A stretch of 6,135 nt of DNA, from contig JAODBN010000269.1 in NCBI GenBank assembly GCA_025463965.1, forward strand, positions 1 through 6,135, written 5' to 3'. Origin of the DNA: Acidimicrobiaceae bacterium. Lineage in GTDB: Bacteria; Actinomycetota; Acidimicrobiia; Acidimicrobiales; Bog-793. The notes beneath the pieces were generated by a model. It worked only from the letters and a program-made list of their open reading frames with translations, searched no databases and was not told the DNA's origin. Shown here in pieces: positions 1-6,111 of the stretch; position 1 is the first letter of the stretch; each line of letters opens with the position of its first letter. The position numbers were made by a program, and so were the translations under genes.

Positions 1-387
1 CAGCCGGCTCGCACCGAGGTCCCCCAGCGCCTTGACGGTCGCCTCGATGACCCCGGCGTCCAGCCCGCGCCAACCGGCGTGGGCGACGCCGAACAGCCCC
101 TCAGGGCTGGCCAGGCCGACCAGGCCGCAGTCGGCTCCGAGGACGGCCACGCACGCGTCGGACGTGGCGCTCACCACCGCGTCGGCTTCGACGTCGAGCG
201 GCCCACGGCTTGTCTCGAGCACGACGACGCGCGCGCCGTGCACCTGGCGCGGGATCGCCCACTCCCGGTCCACCAGCTCGCGGTGGCGGTTCGGGGTGCG
301 GCTCGGACGTGGTGAACCCGCCAGTCGCAAGTCGCCGGCGGAGGCGTCGGTGGCAAGCGCGGCCACCCCGCCGCAGAGCCGCGCCAC
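1..387 (-). CDS. pgeF: PgeF/YfiH-family laccase-domain protein (partial, N-terminal part)
   Basis: The open frame runs from about 387 off the low-coordinate end, giving 129 visible codons. The three zinc ligands of the YfiH family can be seen: His50 in PRQVHGARV (46-54), Cys87 in GADCGL (84-89) and His103 in GVAHAGWRGL (100-109). Family members act on purine nucleosides in vitro. E. coli PgeF is reported to keep L-Ser out of the peptidoglycan stem in place of L-Ala, which links it to MurC encoded in this cluster. The place right after ftsZ is usual in actinobacteria and Firmicutes. The start is uncertain: GTG at 387 is chosen, GTG at 366 is possible, and no ATG is in frame. The ribosome binding site is weak (AGGG two bases before, or GGGAG twelve before). 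With this start the gap after ftsZ is 64 bases. The N-terminus is short: the usual SLNLG...GD...NR stretch before QVHG is condensed. The remainder lies beyond the window. Confidence 0.9.
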   Translation of the reverse strand, partial: MARLCGGVAALATDASAGDLRLAGSPRPSRTPNRHRELVDREWAIPRQVHGARVVVLETSRGPLDVEADAVVSATSDACVAVLGADCGLVGLASPEGLFGVAHAGWRGLDAGVIEATVKALGDLGASRL

Positions 388-451
388 GGCCCTGGAGATC
401 TCCCAAGGGGCGGGGTGCGCAGGTGCGCGCCCGCCGGGCGGTTCCAGCCGG

Positions 452-1591
452 CTAGCGGAGGAAGGAGGGGACGTCGAAGTCGTCGTCGCCGAGGTCGAGG
501 TCGTCGCCGCCCACGGCGAAGACATCGACCGACCCGCCTTCGGCCGCCGGCGCTCCGGTGCCGCCTTCGGTGCCGCGCGGGCGAGCGCCGCCGTCCGAGC
601 GGCGAGGCGTGGATCCCCGGGCCGTGTCGGTGCTTCGCTCCTCGAAGCGGTCGAAGCCCGAAGCGATCACCGTCACCCGGACCGTCTCGCCGAGGGACTC
701 GTCGATCACGTTGCCGAAGATGATGTTGGCGTCCGGATGGGCGTGGGCGTGGATCTCCTCGGCCGCCTCGTTGACCTCGAACAAGCCGAGCCCCGGTCCC
801 CCGGCGATGTTGAGCAGGACCCCTCGCGCGCCCTCGATCGACGCCTCGAGCAGCGGGCTCGTGATGGCGTGCTTGGCCGCGTTGAGGGCCCGGTTGTCGC
901 CAGAGGCGGTGCCGATGCCCATGATCGCCGTGCCGGCGTCGTGCATCACCGTCTTCACGTCGGCGAAGTCGGTGTTGATCACCCCGGGCACGTTGATCAG
1001 GTCGGTGATCCCCTGCACGCCGTGCAGGAGGATCTCGTCGGCCATCTTGAACGCCTCGACCATCGAGGTCTTCGAGTCGGCCAGCGTGAGCAGGCGCTCG
1101 TTCGGGATGATGATGAGGGTGTCGACCTTTTCCTTCAGACGCTGGATGCCGGCTTCGGCCTGGCTGGAGCGCCGGCGGCCCTCGAAGGCGAAGGGACGGG
1201 TGACGACCCCGATCGTCAGAGCACCGAGGCTCTTGGCGACCTCTGCGATCACGGGCGCGGCGCCAGTCCCGGTGCCGCCGCCCTTGCCGGCGGTGATGAA
1301 CACCATGTCGGCGCCCTTCAACACCTCCTCGATCTCCTCGAGGTGCTCCTCGGCGGCGGCCTGGCCGACTTCGGGGTCACTGCCAGCGCCGAGGCCCCGG
1401 GTGAGCTGGCGGCCGATGTCCAGCTTGATGTCGGCCTCGCTCATCAAGAGCGCCTGGGCGTCGGTGTTCACGGCAATGAACTCGACCCCCTTCAAGCCCG
1501 CGTCGATCATGCGGTTGACGGCGTTGACGCCGGCACCGCCGACCCCGACGACCTTGATGAGGGCGATGAAATTCTGAGATGCGGCGCTCAT
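452..1591 (-). CDS. ftsZ: FtsZ, tubulin-like cell division GTPase
   Basis: FtsZ is a cytoplasmic GTPase that polymerises into the mid-cell ring and organises septal wall synthesis. The 379-residue protein (family-typical) has GVGGAGVNAVNRM at 16-28, IAVNTDAQAL at 39-48, and the tubulin signature GGGTGTG at 104-110. TRPFAFEGRRR follows at 131-141, the guanine-contact region NERLL at 164-168, and the T7 synergy loop NTDFADV at 206-212 with catalytic Asp208 and Asp211. The C-terminal half contains HPDANIIFG at 285-293. A variable linker runs from about 317 to 355. The tail DDDFDVPSFLR at 369-379 resembles the actinobacterial peptide bound by SepF. Residue 103, just before the signature, is Lys (TAGKGGGTGTG); it is Met in many bacteria and Glu in Mycobacterium and Streptomyces. 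The ATG start has a good binding site and its own predicted promoter. With no ftsA here, membrane anchoring probably uses SepF, whose gene often follows pgeF and would lie outside the window. Confidence 0.98.
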   Translation of the reverse strand: MSAASQNFIALIKVVGVGGAGVNAVNRMIDAGLKGVEFIAVNTDAQALLMSEADIKLDIGRQLTRGLGAGSDPEVGQAAAEEHLEEIEEVLKGADMVFITAGKGGGTGTGAAPVIAEVAKSLGALTIGVVTRPFAFEGRRRSSQAEAGIQRLKEKVDTLIIIPNERLLTLADSKTSMVEAFKMADEILLHGVQGITDLINVPGVINTDFADVKTVMHDAGTAIMGIGTASGDNRALNAAKHAITSPLLEASIEGARGVLLNIAGGPGLGLFEVNEAAEEIHAHAHPDANIIFGNVIDESLGETVRVTVIASGFDRFEERSTDTARGSTPRRSDGGARPRGTEGGTGAPAAEGGSVDVFAVGGDDLDLGDDDFDVPSFLR

Positions 1592-1787
1592 TCCTGCCCT
1601 TGCCTTCCTGCCAGGAGCTCGGTGGTCATCGGGAGGGGTAAGCAGCTAGGCACGCCACGGACGGGAAGGGAGCGCCCCGGAACCGGCGCCGCCGGTCCCG
1701 CGCGGGATCGCCAGCAGGACGGCTGAGAGGTGCCTGCTCCCCGGCACCGGTGCGGGCCGCTGAACTCCTGGCGACCAGAACATGACG
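1592..1787 (-). other. ftsQ-ftsZ intergenic leader with inverted repeats
   Basis: No recognised gene lies in this stretch, which would be the 5' untranslated leader of an ftsZ transcript. It has three inverted repeats: 1729-1734 with 1743-1748 (6 base pairs, 8-base loop), 1682-1687 with 1691-1696 (6 base pairs, 3-base loop), and 1693-1710 (a perfect 12-base palindrome at 1696-1707, extended by three more pairs including one G-U). The last two share 1693-1696, so they cannot both form fully. There is also a 10-base palindrome at 1744-1753. None is followed by a T run on the minus strand, so I do not call a terminator. In such GC-rich DNA short palindromes also arise by chance, so a regulatory role is only a possibility. 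Confidence 0.4.
1597..1609 (-). promoter_or_regulatory. Ribosome binding site of ftsZ
   Basis: On the minus strand the purine-rich run holds AGGAAGG (1609-1603) and AAGGG (1601-1597). The latter ends five bases before the ATG at 1591-1589. This supports that ATG and independent, efficient initiation of ftsZ. Confidence 0.65.
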
Positions 1788-1816
1788 AACATAGGACGCC
1801 CAGCTCACGGGGTCAA
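1788..1816 (-). promoter_or_regulatory. Predicted sigma70-type promoter for ftsZ
   Basis: On the minus strand a -35 box TTGACC (1816-1811, five of six matching TTGACA) is followed by exactly 17 bases and a -10 box TATGTT (1793-1788, fitting TAnnnT). The -35 box lies in the final Leu-Thr codons of ftsQ. Transcription would start at about 1783-1780 and give a leader of about 190 bases before the ftsZ ATG. Dedicated ftsZ promoters between ftsQ and ftsZ are known in Streptomyces and mycobacteria, so the position is right. Spacing and sequence are seen directly; activity is inferred. Confidence 0.7.
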
Positions 1817-2593
1817 GACCGGGGCGGCGGGAACTCGCAGGTCGATCGTGACGATTCCGTTGAGAGAGGCCTTGTCGAGGAGCGTGGTGAGGGAGACCAT
1901 CTTCGCCCCGAGCTGGGACGACGAGCCGAGCACGACGAGCGGACCGTGCGTCACCCGCAGCACGAGCCCGTCGGTGATCGTCTTGGAGATCGACGAGATC
2001 CGCGGGGCGATCGTGGCCGGGAGCTGGGCGGCGAGCTGCAAGAGCGGCCCGTCGGAGGCCTGCAGGAAGCCGCCCGGACGCGGAACCGACCCCACCCCCG
2101 TCAGCACGACCAGCCCGGACGGAGGCCCCGCGACCTCTTCGAGCACGCGCCCGGACCGGTCCACGACAGCGTCCTTGCCGCCGGCGAGGGGCACCTCGCC
2201 GAGCGGCTGGCGCTCGACCAGGTTCACGGACACCCCGTCGGGCCAGTGCCGGCTGACGGTGGCCGTGCGGACCCACGGCAGCGCCTCGATGGCGCTCGCC
2301 ACGCCGGCCTGGTCGATGTCGATCAGCGGCGGACGCTTGGCGAGGCCCGAGACCGCCAGGATCTCCGCTCTGCTCTCGTGCAGCGCGCCCCGCACGGTGA
2401 CGGCGCGTGCCGACAAGAGCGCGGAGTGCAGCAAGAGCAGCGCTGCCACCACGAGCACCACACCGACGGCGAGCACCGCGAGGCCACGGAGGCGGCGCCT
2501 CCCCGCCTGGCGGGCCACCGCCGCTTTGCGCTCTCGCAGGCGGGGGTCGCGAACGAGCCGGCCCGACGGCACCGGCGGCTCGGCAGTCACCAC
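1805..2593 (-). CDS. ftsQ: FtsQ/DivIB cell division protein
   Basis: FtsQ is a bitopic inner-membrane divisome protein. It bridges early ring components and the FtsB/FtsL and FtsW/FtsI septal synthesis complex. The 262-residue protein has a basic cytoplasmic N-terminus (Arg/Lys-rich, 12-36), one hydrophobic membrane segment at about 38-60, and an external POTRA domain at about 63-130 (ARAVTVRGALHESRAEIL, then ALPWVRTATVSRHWPDGV at 104-121). A beta domain follows and ends in TIDLRVPAAPVLTP. The PWV(R)xAxVxRxWPxxxxVxxxER pattern at 106-128 is the clearest family mark. The start is one of two adjacent GTG codons (2593 and 2590). The upstream GGGGCGG is a weak binding site, and the gap after murB is 34 bases. 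The last codons contain the -35 box of the predicted ftsZ promoter. No ftsA follows, as expected for actinobacteria. Confidence 0.93.
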   Translation of the reverse strand: MVTAEPPVPSGRLVRDPRLRERKAAVARQAGRRRLRGLAVLAVGVVLVVAALLLLHSALLSARAVTVRGALHESRAEILAVSGLAKRPPLIDIDQAGVASAIEALPWVRTATVSRHWPDGVSVNLVERQPLGEVPLAGGKDAVVDRSGRVLEEVAGPPSGLVVLTGVGSVPRPGGFLQASDGPLLQLAAQLPATIAPRISSISKTITDGLVLRVTHGPLVVLGSSSQLGAKMVSLTTLLDKASLNGIVTIDLRVPAAPVLTP

Positions 2594-2627
2594 GCCGCCG
2601 CCCCGACGGCCGCGCCGACAGCGCTCT

Positions 2628-3554
2628 TCACGAGAAGGTGCCCACGAAGGCCACCTCGGTCGACAGCTCGATGCCGAGGCGCTCGGCGACGAGGCGCTGG
2701 ACCTCCCGGACCAGGCGGTGGACGTCGTCGGCCGAGCCGTCGGCGTCGGCCTGGACGAAGTTGGCGTGGCGGGGCGAGACCTCGGCCGAGCCGAGGCGCA
2801 AGCCCTTCAGTCCGGCGGCCTCAACGATTCGCCCCGCGGCGTCGCCCGGCGGGTTGGTGAAGACCGAGCCGGCGTTGCGACCGCCGGGCTGGTTGGCCCG
2901 CCGCCACCCGACGATCTCGGAGATCTTCGCGGCCGAAGCCGCAGGATCGCCCGTCTCGGCCGCGAAGGTGGCCGAGCAGACCACCTCGCTCGCCCGGACC
3001 GCAGACCGGCGGTAGGAGAAGGACAGCTCGGCGGCGGAGACGACGCGGTCGGTCCCGTGCGCCAGGTCGACCAGGCGGGCCGATACCAGATAGTCCTTGG
3101 TCTCGGCACCGTGGCCACCGGCGTTCATCCGCACGGCGCCGCCGACGGTTCCCGGAATGCCGACCGCCCACTCCATTCCGCAGCAGCCCGCGGCCGAGGC
3201 CCTCCGGGCGAGCACCGGATAGTCGAGCGCCCCTCCCGCCTCGATCAGCTGACCGTCGGTGTCGATACCGAGCTCGGCGAACTCTCCCGCCAAGGTGACG
3301 CAGAGCCCCGGGAAGCCCGCGTCGGCGACCACGAGGTTCGAGCCACGTCCGAGCACGAGCGTGTCCACCCCGCTCTCGGCCACCGCTGCGGCGACGCGCT
3401 CGAGCGCCCGCTCGTCGGCGATCTCGAAGAAGAGCGCGGCTGCACCGCCCACCCGGTAGGTGGTGCGGACCCCGATCGGCTCGTCACGGCGCGCGTCCGC
3501 GCCGAGAACACCAGCGGCGTGCTCGAGCGCCTCGGCGAGGCTCGTCCGGCTCAC
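2628..3554 (-). CDS. murB: MurB, UDP-N-acetylenolpyruvoylglucosamine reductase
   Basis: This cytoplasmic FAD enzyme uses NADPH to reduce UDP-GlcNAc-enolpyruvate to UDP-MurNAc, the substrate MurC uses next. The 308-residue protein shows the FAD-binding segments TTYRVGGAA at 31-39, LGRGSNLVVAD at 68-78 and GIPGTVGGAVRMNAGGHG at 132-149. The substrate domain has FSYRRS at 179-184 and GSVFTNPPGDAAGR at 229-242. Likely catalytic residues by family comparison are Arg182, Ser230 (proton donor) and Glu300 in the C-terminal STEVAFVG. The start is GTG at 3554, overlapping the murC stop as GTGA. There is no good ribosome binding site, so translation probably depends on murC. The length and the LSFSYRRS segment suggest the shorter type II MurB class. 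Having murB here is usual in Firmicutes and many Proteobacteria, but not in Streptomyces or Mycobacterium. Confidence 0.97.
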   Translation of the reverse strand: MSRTSLAEALEHAAGVLGADARRDEPIGVRTTYRVGGAAALFFEIADERALERVAAAVAESGVDTLVLGRGSNLVVADAGFPGLCVTLAGEFAELGIDTDGQLIEAGGALDYPVLARRASAAGCCGMEWAVGIPGTVGGAVRMNAGGHGAETKDYLVSARLVDLAHGTDRVVSAAELSFSYRRSAVRASEVVCSATFAAETGDPAASAAKISEIVGWRRANQPGGRNAGSVFTNPPGDAAGRIVEAAGLKGLRLGSAEVSPRHANFVQADADGSADDVHRLVREVQRLVAERLGIELSTEVAFVGTFS

Positions 3555-4948
3555 CAGGAAGCGCCCGTCAACAGCTCGTCAGGAAGCCCGGTCAGGTCTC
3601 CCGCGCCGAGAGTGAGGCAGCAGTCGCCCGGTCGCAACACCTGGCGCAGGTACGCGGCGAGCGCGTCGCGCTCGGGCACGTAGGTGGCGCCCAGCTCGGG
3701 GTGCGCGGCCCGCACGGCATCGAGGACGAGCTCGCCGCTGACGCCCGGAAGCGGCTGCTCGCCCGCGGCGTAGACGCCGGTCACCACGAGCAGGTCGGCG
3801 TCGGTGAACGCGTCGGCGAAGCCCTCGGCGAGCGTGGCGATGCGCGAGTAGCGGTGTGGCTGGAAGACGCACACGACCCGGCCGAACCCGCCGCGCCGCG
3901 CCGCGGCCAGCGCCGCGACCACCTCGCCGGGAAGATGGGCGTAGTCGTCGACGAAGGTGACCCCGTTGCGCTCCCCACGGAACTCGAAGCGCCGGGCCAC
4001 ACCGCCGAAGCGGGCAAGCGCCCGTCGGGAGTCCTCGAAGGGCACCCCGAGAACTTCGGCCGCGGCGATCGCGCCTGCCGCGTTGAGAGCGTTGTGGGCA
4101 CCGGGGACCGGGAGCTCGATCTCGCCGAGCGCGCGACCGCGCCGTGAGAGCACGAAGGCCACGTCGCTGCGGCCGCCGCGCAGCTGCGAGAGGCGCAGGT
4201 CCGCTTCTTGGGAGAAGCCGTAACCGAGGGCGTCGGGCGGGGCCAGGCGCCCGAGGACCGGGTCGTCGGCGCACACGATCGCCCGCAGGGAGGCACCGGC
4301 GAGGAAGCGGCCGAAGGCCGTCTCGAGCGCCTCGAAGCTGCCGTAGTGGTCGAGGTGGTCCGGCTCCACGTTGGTGACGAGCGCCACTTCGGGATCGAGC
4401 GAGAGGAAGCTCCCGTCGCTCTCGTCGGCCTCGACGACGAACCACTCGCCCGGTCCCCAGACCGCGTTCGTGCCCACGACGGGCAGATTTCCGCCGACCA
4501 CGAAGGAGGGCGACGCGCCGGCGTCCACCAAGATCAGAGCCAGCATCGACGACGTCGTCGTCTTGCCGTGGGTGCCCGACACGGCCACGCACCGGCGCTC
4601 GGCGGCCACCGCGGCAAGCGCCTCGGCTCGCGAGTGCACGGGCAGGCCTCGCCGACGCGCCTCGCGCACCTCGGAATTGGACTCGGCTACCGCCGTCGAC
4701 ACCGCCAGCACCTCCGCATCGCCGAGGTTCTCGCTCCTGTGGCCGACGCTCACTCGCACACCGCTCGCCCGCAGGCGATCGAGCGCAGGCCCGTCGCGAA
4801 GGTCGCTCCCCGACACCTGGTGACCCATGCGAGCCAGCACCGTCGCGATCGCGCTCATCCCCGCTCCACCGACCCCGACCACGTGGATCCGGCGCGGGCG
4901 GCCGAGCTCGAGCGGCCCCGCCGTCGCGAGATCGCCGACCGGGCTCAT
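3551..4948 (-). CDS. murC: MurC, UDP-N-acetylmuramate--L-alanine ligase
   Basis: This cytoplasmic ATP-dependent Mur ligase adds the first amino acid, L-Ala, to UDP-MurNAc. I place the start at ATG 4948 (465 residues), because it follows a strong GGGAGGG and forms an ATGA overlap with murG. The longer form from 4975 adds nine residues (M-A-R-A-R-R-E-G-S) with no family support. Domains in order: UDP-sugar-binding fold with HVVGVGGAGMSAIA at 22-35; ATP-binding domain with P-loop GTHGKTTT at 125-132, EADESDGSF at 173-181 and TNVEPDHLDHYG at 192-203; HNALNAAG at 285-292; and C-terminal domain with GGVARRFEFRG at 315-325 and the QPHRYSR motif. The C-domain motif usually reading DDYAHHPTE is DDYAHLPGE at 334-342, so the second His and the Thr are replaced. 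Length is normal for the family. The stop overlaps the murB start as GTGA. Confidence 0.97.
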   Translation of the reverse strand: MSPVGDLATAGPLELGRPRRIHVVGVGGAGMSAIATVLARMGHQVSGSDLRDGPALDRLRASGVRVSVGHRSENLGDAEVLAVSTAVAESNSEVREARRRGLPVHSRAEALAAVAAERRCVAVSGTHGKTTTSSMLALILVDAGASPSFVVGGNLPVVGTNAVWGPGEWFVVEADESDGSFLSLDPEVALVTNVEPDHLDHYGSFEALETAFGRFLAGASLRAIVCADDPVLGRLAPPDALGYGFSQEADLRLSQLRGGRSDVAFVLSRRGRALGEIELPVPGAHNALNAAGAIAAAEVLGVPFEDSRRALARFGGVARRFEFRGERNGVTFVDDYAHLPGEVVAALAAARRGGFGRVVCVFQPHRYSRIATLAEGFADAFTDADLLVVTGVYAAGEQPLPGVSGELVLDAVRAAHPELGATYVPERDALAAYLRQVLRPGDCCLTLGAGDLTGLPDELLTGASW

Positions 4949-6111
4949 CGAGCCCTCCCGGCGCGCTCTCGCCAACGCGGTCGGGCGGACGGGGTTCGAG
5001 CCGCCTCCTCGACGAGCGCAGCGACCCGGGAGGCGGCGTCCGGGCGCCCGAGGCGCCGGGCGGCCTCCGCCATCTCCTCGCGTCGCTGGGGAGAGGCCAG
5101 AAGGGACTCCGCCACCTCTCCGAGGCGCTCGGCGGTTGCATCCGCGTCGGCGAGCACGACGGCAGCCCCGGTTTCGGCGAGACGGGCGGCGTTCTTCGTC
5201 TGGTGGTCGCCCGGAGCTCCCGGTAGGGGGACGAGCACGCTCGGGGTGCCCACCACCGACAGCTCGGCAACCGTCGAGGCCCCGGCTCGGCCGACGAAGA
5301 GGTCGGCCGCGGCCAGCAGCTCGGGCAGGCGGGACTCATAGGCCACGACCCGGTAGTCGAGCCCATCGGGCTCGGGCGCCGGCCGGCCGGCCAAGACCCG
5401 CTCGTGGTCTCGCTCACCGGCCACGTGGTACAGCACCAGGTCCCGGCGCCCGGCCCAACGCCGGGCGAGGCCGAGGGCAGCCTCATTCAGCCTGCGCGCG
5501 CCGAGCGAGCCCCCGGCGACCGCCACCACGAGCTGGTCCTCTCGGAACCCGAGCACGGCGCGCGCCGCGGCGCGCCCCTCGGGGGTGCGGTCCACGGCCA
5601 GCACCTCGGGACGAACGGGGGCACCGGTGAGCACGGCACGCGGAAGCGGCGTGCCGGGAAGGGCGATCGCCGAGGCCTTGGCGAAGCGCCCGGCCAGGCG
5701 ATTCGCGGCACCGGGCACGGCGTCGACGTTCACCACGACGACCGGTATCCGAAGGAGGAACGCGGCGAGCGAGCAGGGCACCCCTGCGTAGCCGCCGACG
5801 GTGGCCACCGCTTCGGGGCGGTCCCGCGCGAGCAGGACGAGCGCCTCGAAGCCGGCGCCGACGAGCCCCAGCGCCGCGCCAACCGCCGCACGACTGAGTC
5901 GCCGTTCGATGCCGCGCCCGGGCAGCAGAAGGAGCGGGAAACCCGCCTCGGGCACGAGGCGCACCTCCATGCCACGACTGGAGCCGACGTAGCGGACCTC
6001 GCCGGGTTCGCGGCCGCCCTCGACAAGCGCCCGGCACACCGCGAGGGCCGGAAGCACGTGGCCAGCGGTGCCGCCGCCTGTGACCACGACGCCGTGGCCC
6101 CTTGCGCTCAT
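4945..6111 (-). CDS. murG: MurG, UDP-GlcNAc:undecaprenyl-PP-MurNAc-pentapeptide GlcNAc transferase
   Basis: This peripheral membrane GT-B glycosyltransferase (family 28) adds GlcNAc to lipid I to make lipid II on the inner face of the membrane. The 388-residue protein has the N-domain glycine loop GGGTAGHV at 12-19 (His18), a second loop VGGYAG at 105-110, and a hydrophobic stretch around 75-95 suited to membrane contact. The C-domain donor site is intact: GGSLGARRLN at 200-209 (Ser202, Asn209), GRAGASTVAE at 274-283 (Arg275, Glu283) and DHQTKNA at 302-308 (Gln304, Asn307). The oddity is at 127-130. The family normally has HEQN, or HEAN in many actinobacteria, before the PG..NR segment. Here it is V-N-V-D, while the following AVPGAANR with Asn137 is normal. 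The C-terminus is a basic tail after about 370. The start is ATG at 6111, with no clear ribosome binding site. The stop overlaps murC (ATGA). The family call is certain; the effect of the motif change is unknown. Confidence 0.97.
   Translation of the reverse strand: MSARGHGVVVTGGGTAGHVLPALAVCRALVEGGREPGEVRYVGSSRGMEVRLVPEAGFPLLLLPGRGIERRLSRAAVGAALGLVGAGFEALVLLARDRPEAVATVGGYAGVPCSLAAFLLRIPVVVVNVDAVPGAANRLAGRFAKASAIALPGTPLPRAVLTGAPVRPEVLAVDRTPEGRAAARAVLGFREDQLVVAVAGGSLGARRLNEAALGLARRWAGRRDLVLYHVAGERDHERVLAGRPAPEPDGLDYRVVAYESRLPELLAAADLFVGRAGASTVAELSVVGTPSVLVPLPGAPGDHQTKNAARLAETGAAVVLADADATAERLGEVAESLLASPQRREEMAEAARRLGRPDAASRVAALVEEAARTPSARPRWRERAGRAR
4953..4959 (-). promoter_or_regulatory. Ribosome binding site that sets the murC start
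   Basis: On the minus strand GGGAGGG lies at 4959-4953, four bases before the ATG at 4948-4946. It is the strongest Shine-Dalgarno sequence at any of the gene junctions here. It sits inside the last codons of murG and favours the ATG at 4948 over the in-frame start nine codons upstream at 4975. Confidence 0.75.

Noticed and set aside
446..453. AGCCGGCT palindrome at the ftsZ stop codon
   Set aside because: Eight bases with no loop and no T run; expected by chance at this GC content.
1693..1710. Rho-independent terminator after ftsQ
   Set aside because: The palindrome is strong, but no T-rich run follows on the transcribed strand, and it lies downstream of a predicted promoter that must read through it.
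32..1726. Plus-strand open frame of 564 codons opposite pgeF and ftsZ
   Set aside because: It is an antisense shadow caused by high GC. It is rich in Arg, Gly, Ala and Asp with no recognisable motif, while the minus strand carries full FtsZ and PgeF signatures.
1646..1783. Possible 45-codon leader peptide in the ftsZ leader, ATG close to the predicted transcription start
   Set aside because: No ribosome binding site, no recognisable sequence, and only four bases separate the -10 box from the ATG, which is short for a leaderless start. Open frames of this size are expected by chance here.
1782..3683. Plus-strand open frame of 633 codons opposite ftsQ and murB
   Set aside because: Low-complexity Arg/Ser/Pro/Ala composition, no domain, and it crosses several real gene ends on the other strand.
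4949..4975. Longer murC start at 4975 adding nine residues
   Set aside because: The extra residues come from the murG tail region read in another frame. The GGGAGGG site and the ATGA overlap point to 4948.
3579..5486. Minus-strand open frame of 635 codons in another frame across murG and murC
   Set aside because: It overlaps two complete conserved genes on the same strand and reads as Arg/Gly/Ala/Pro repeats typical of a frame-shifted GC-rich gene.
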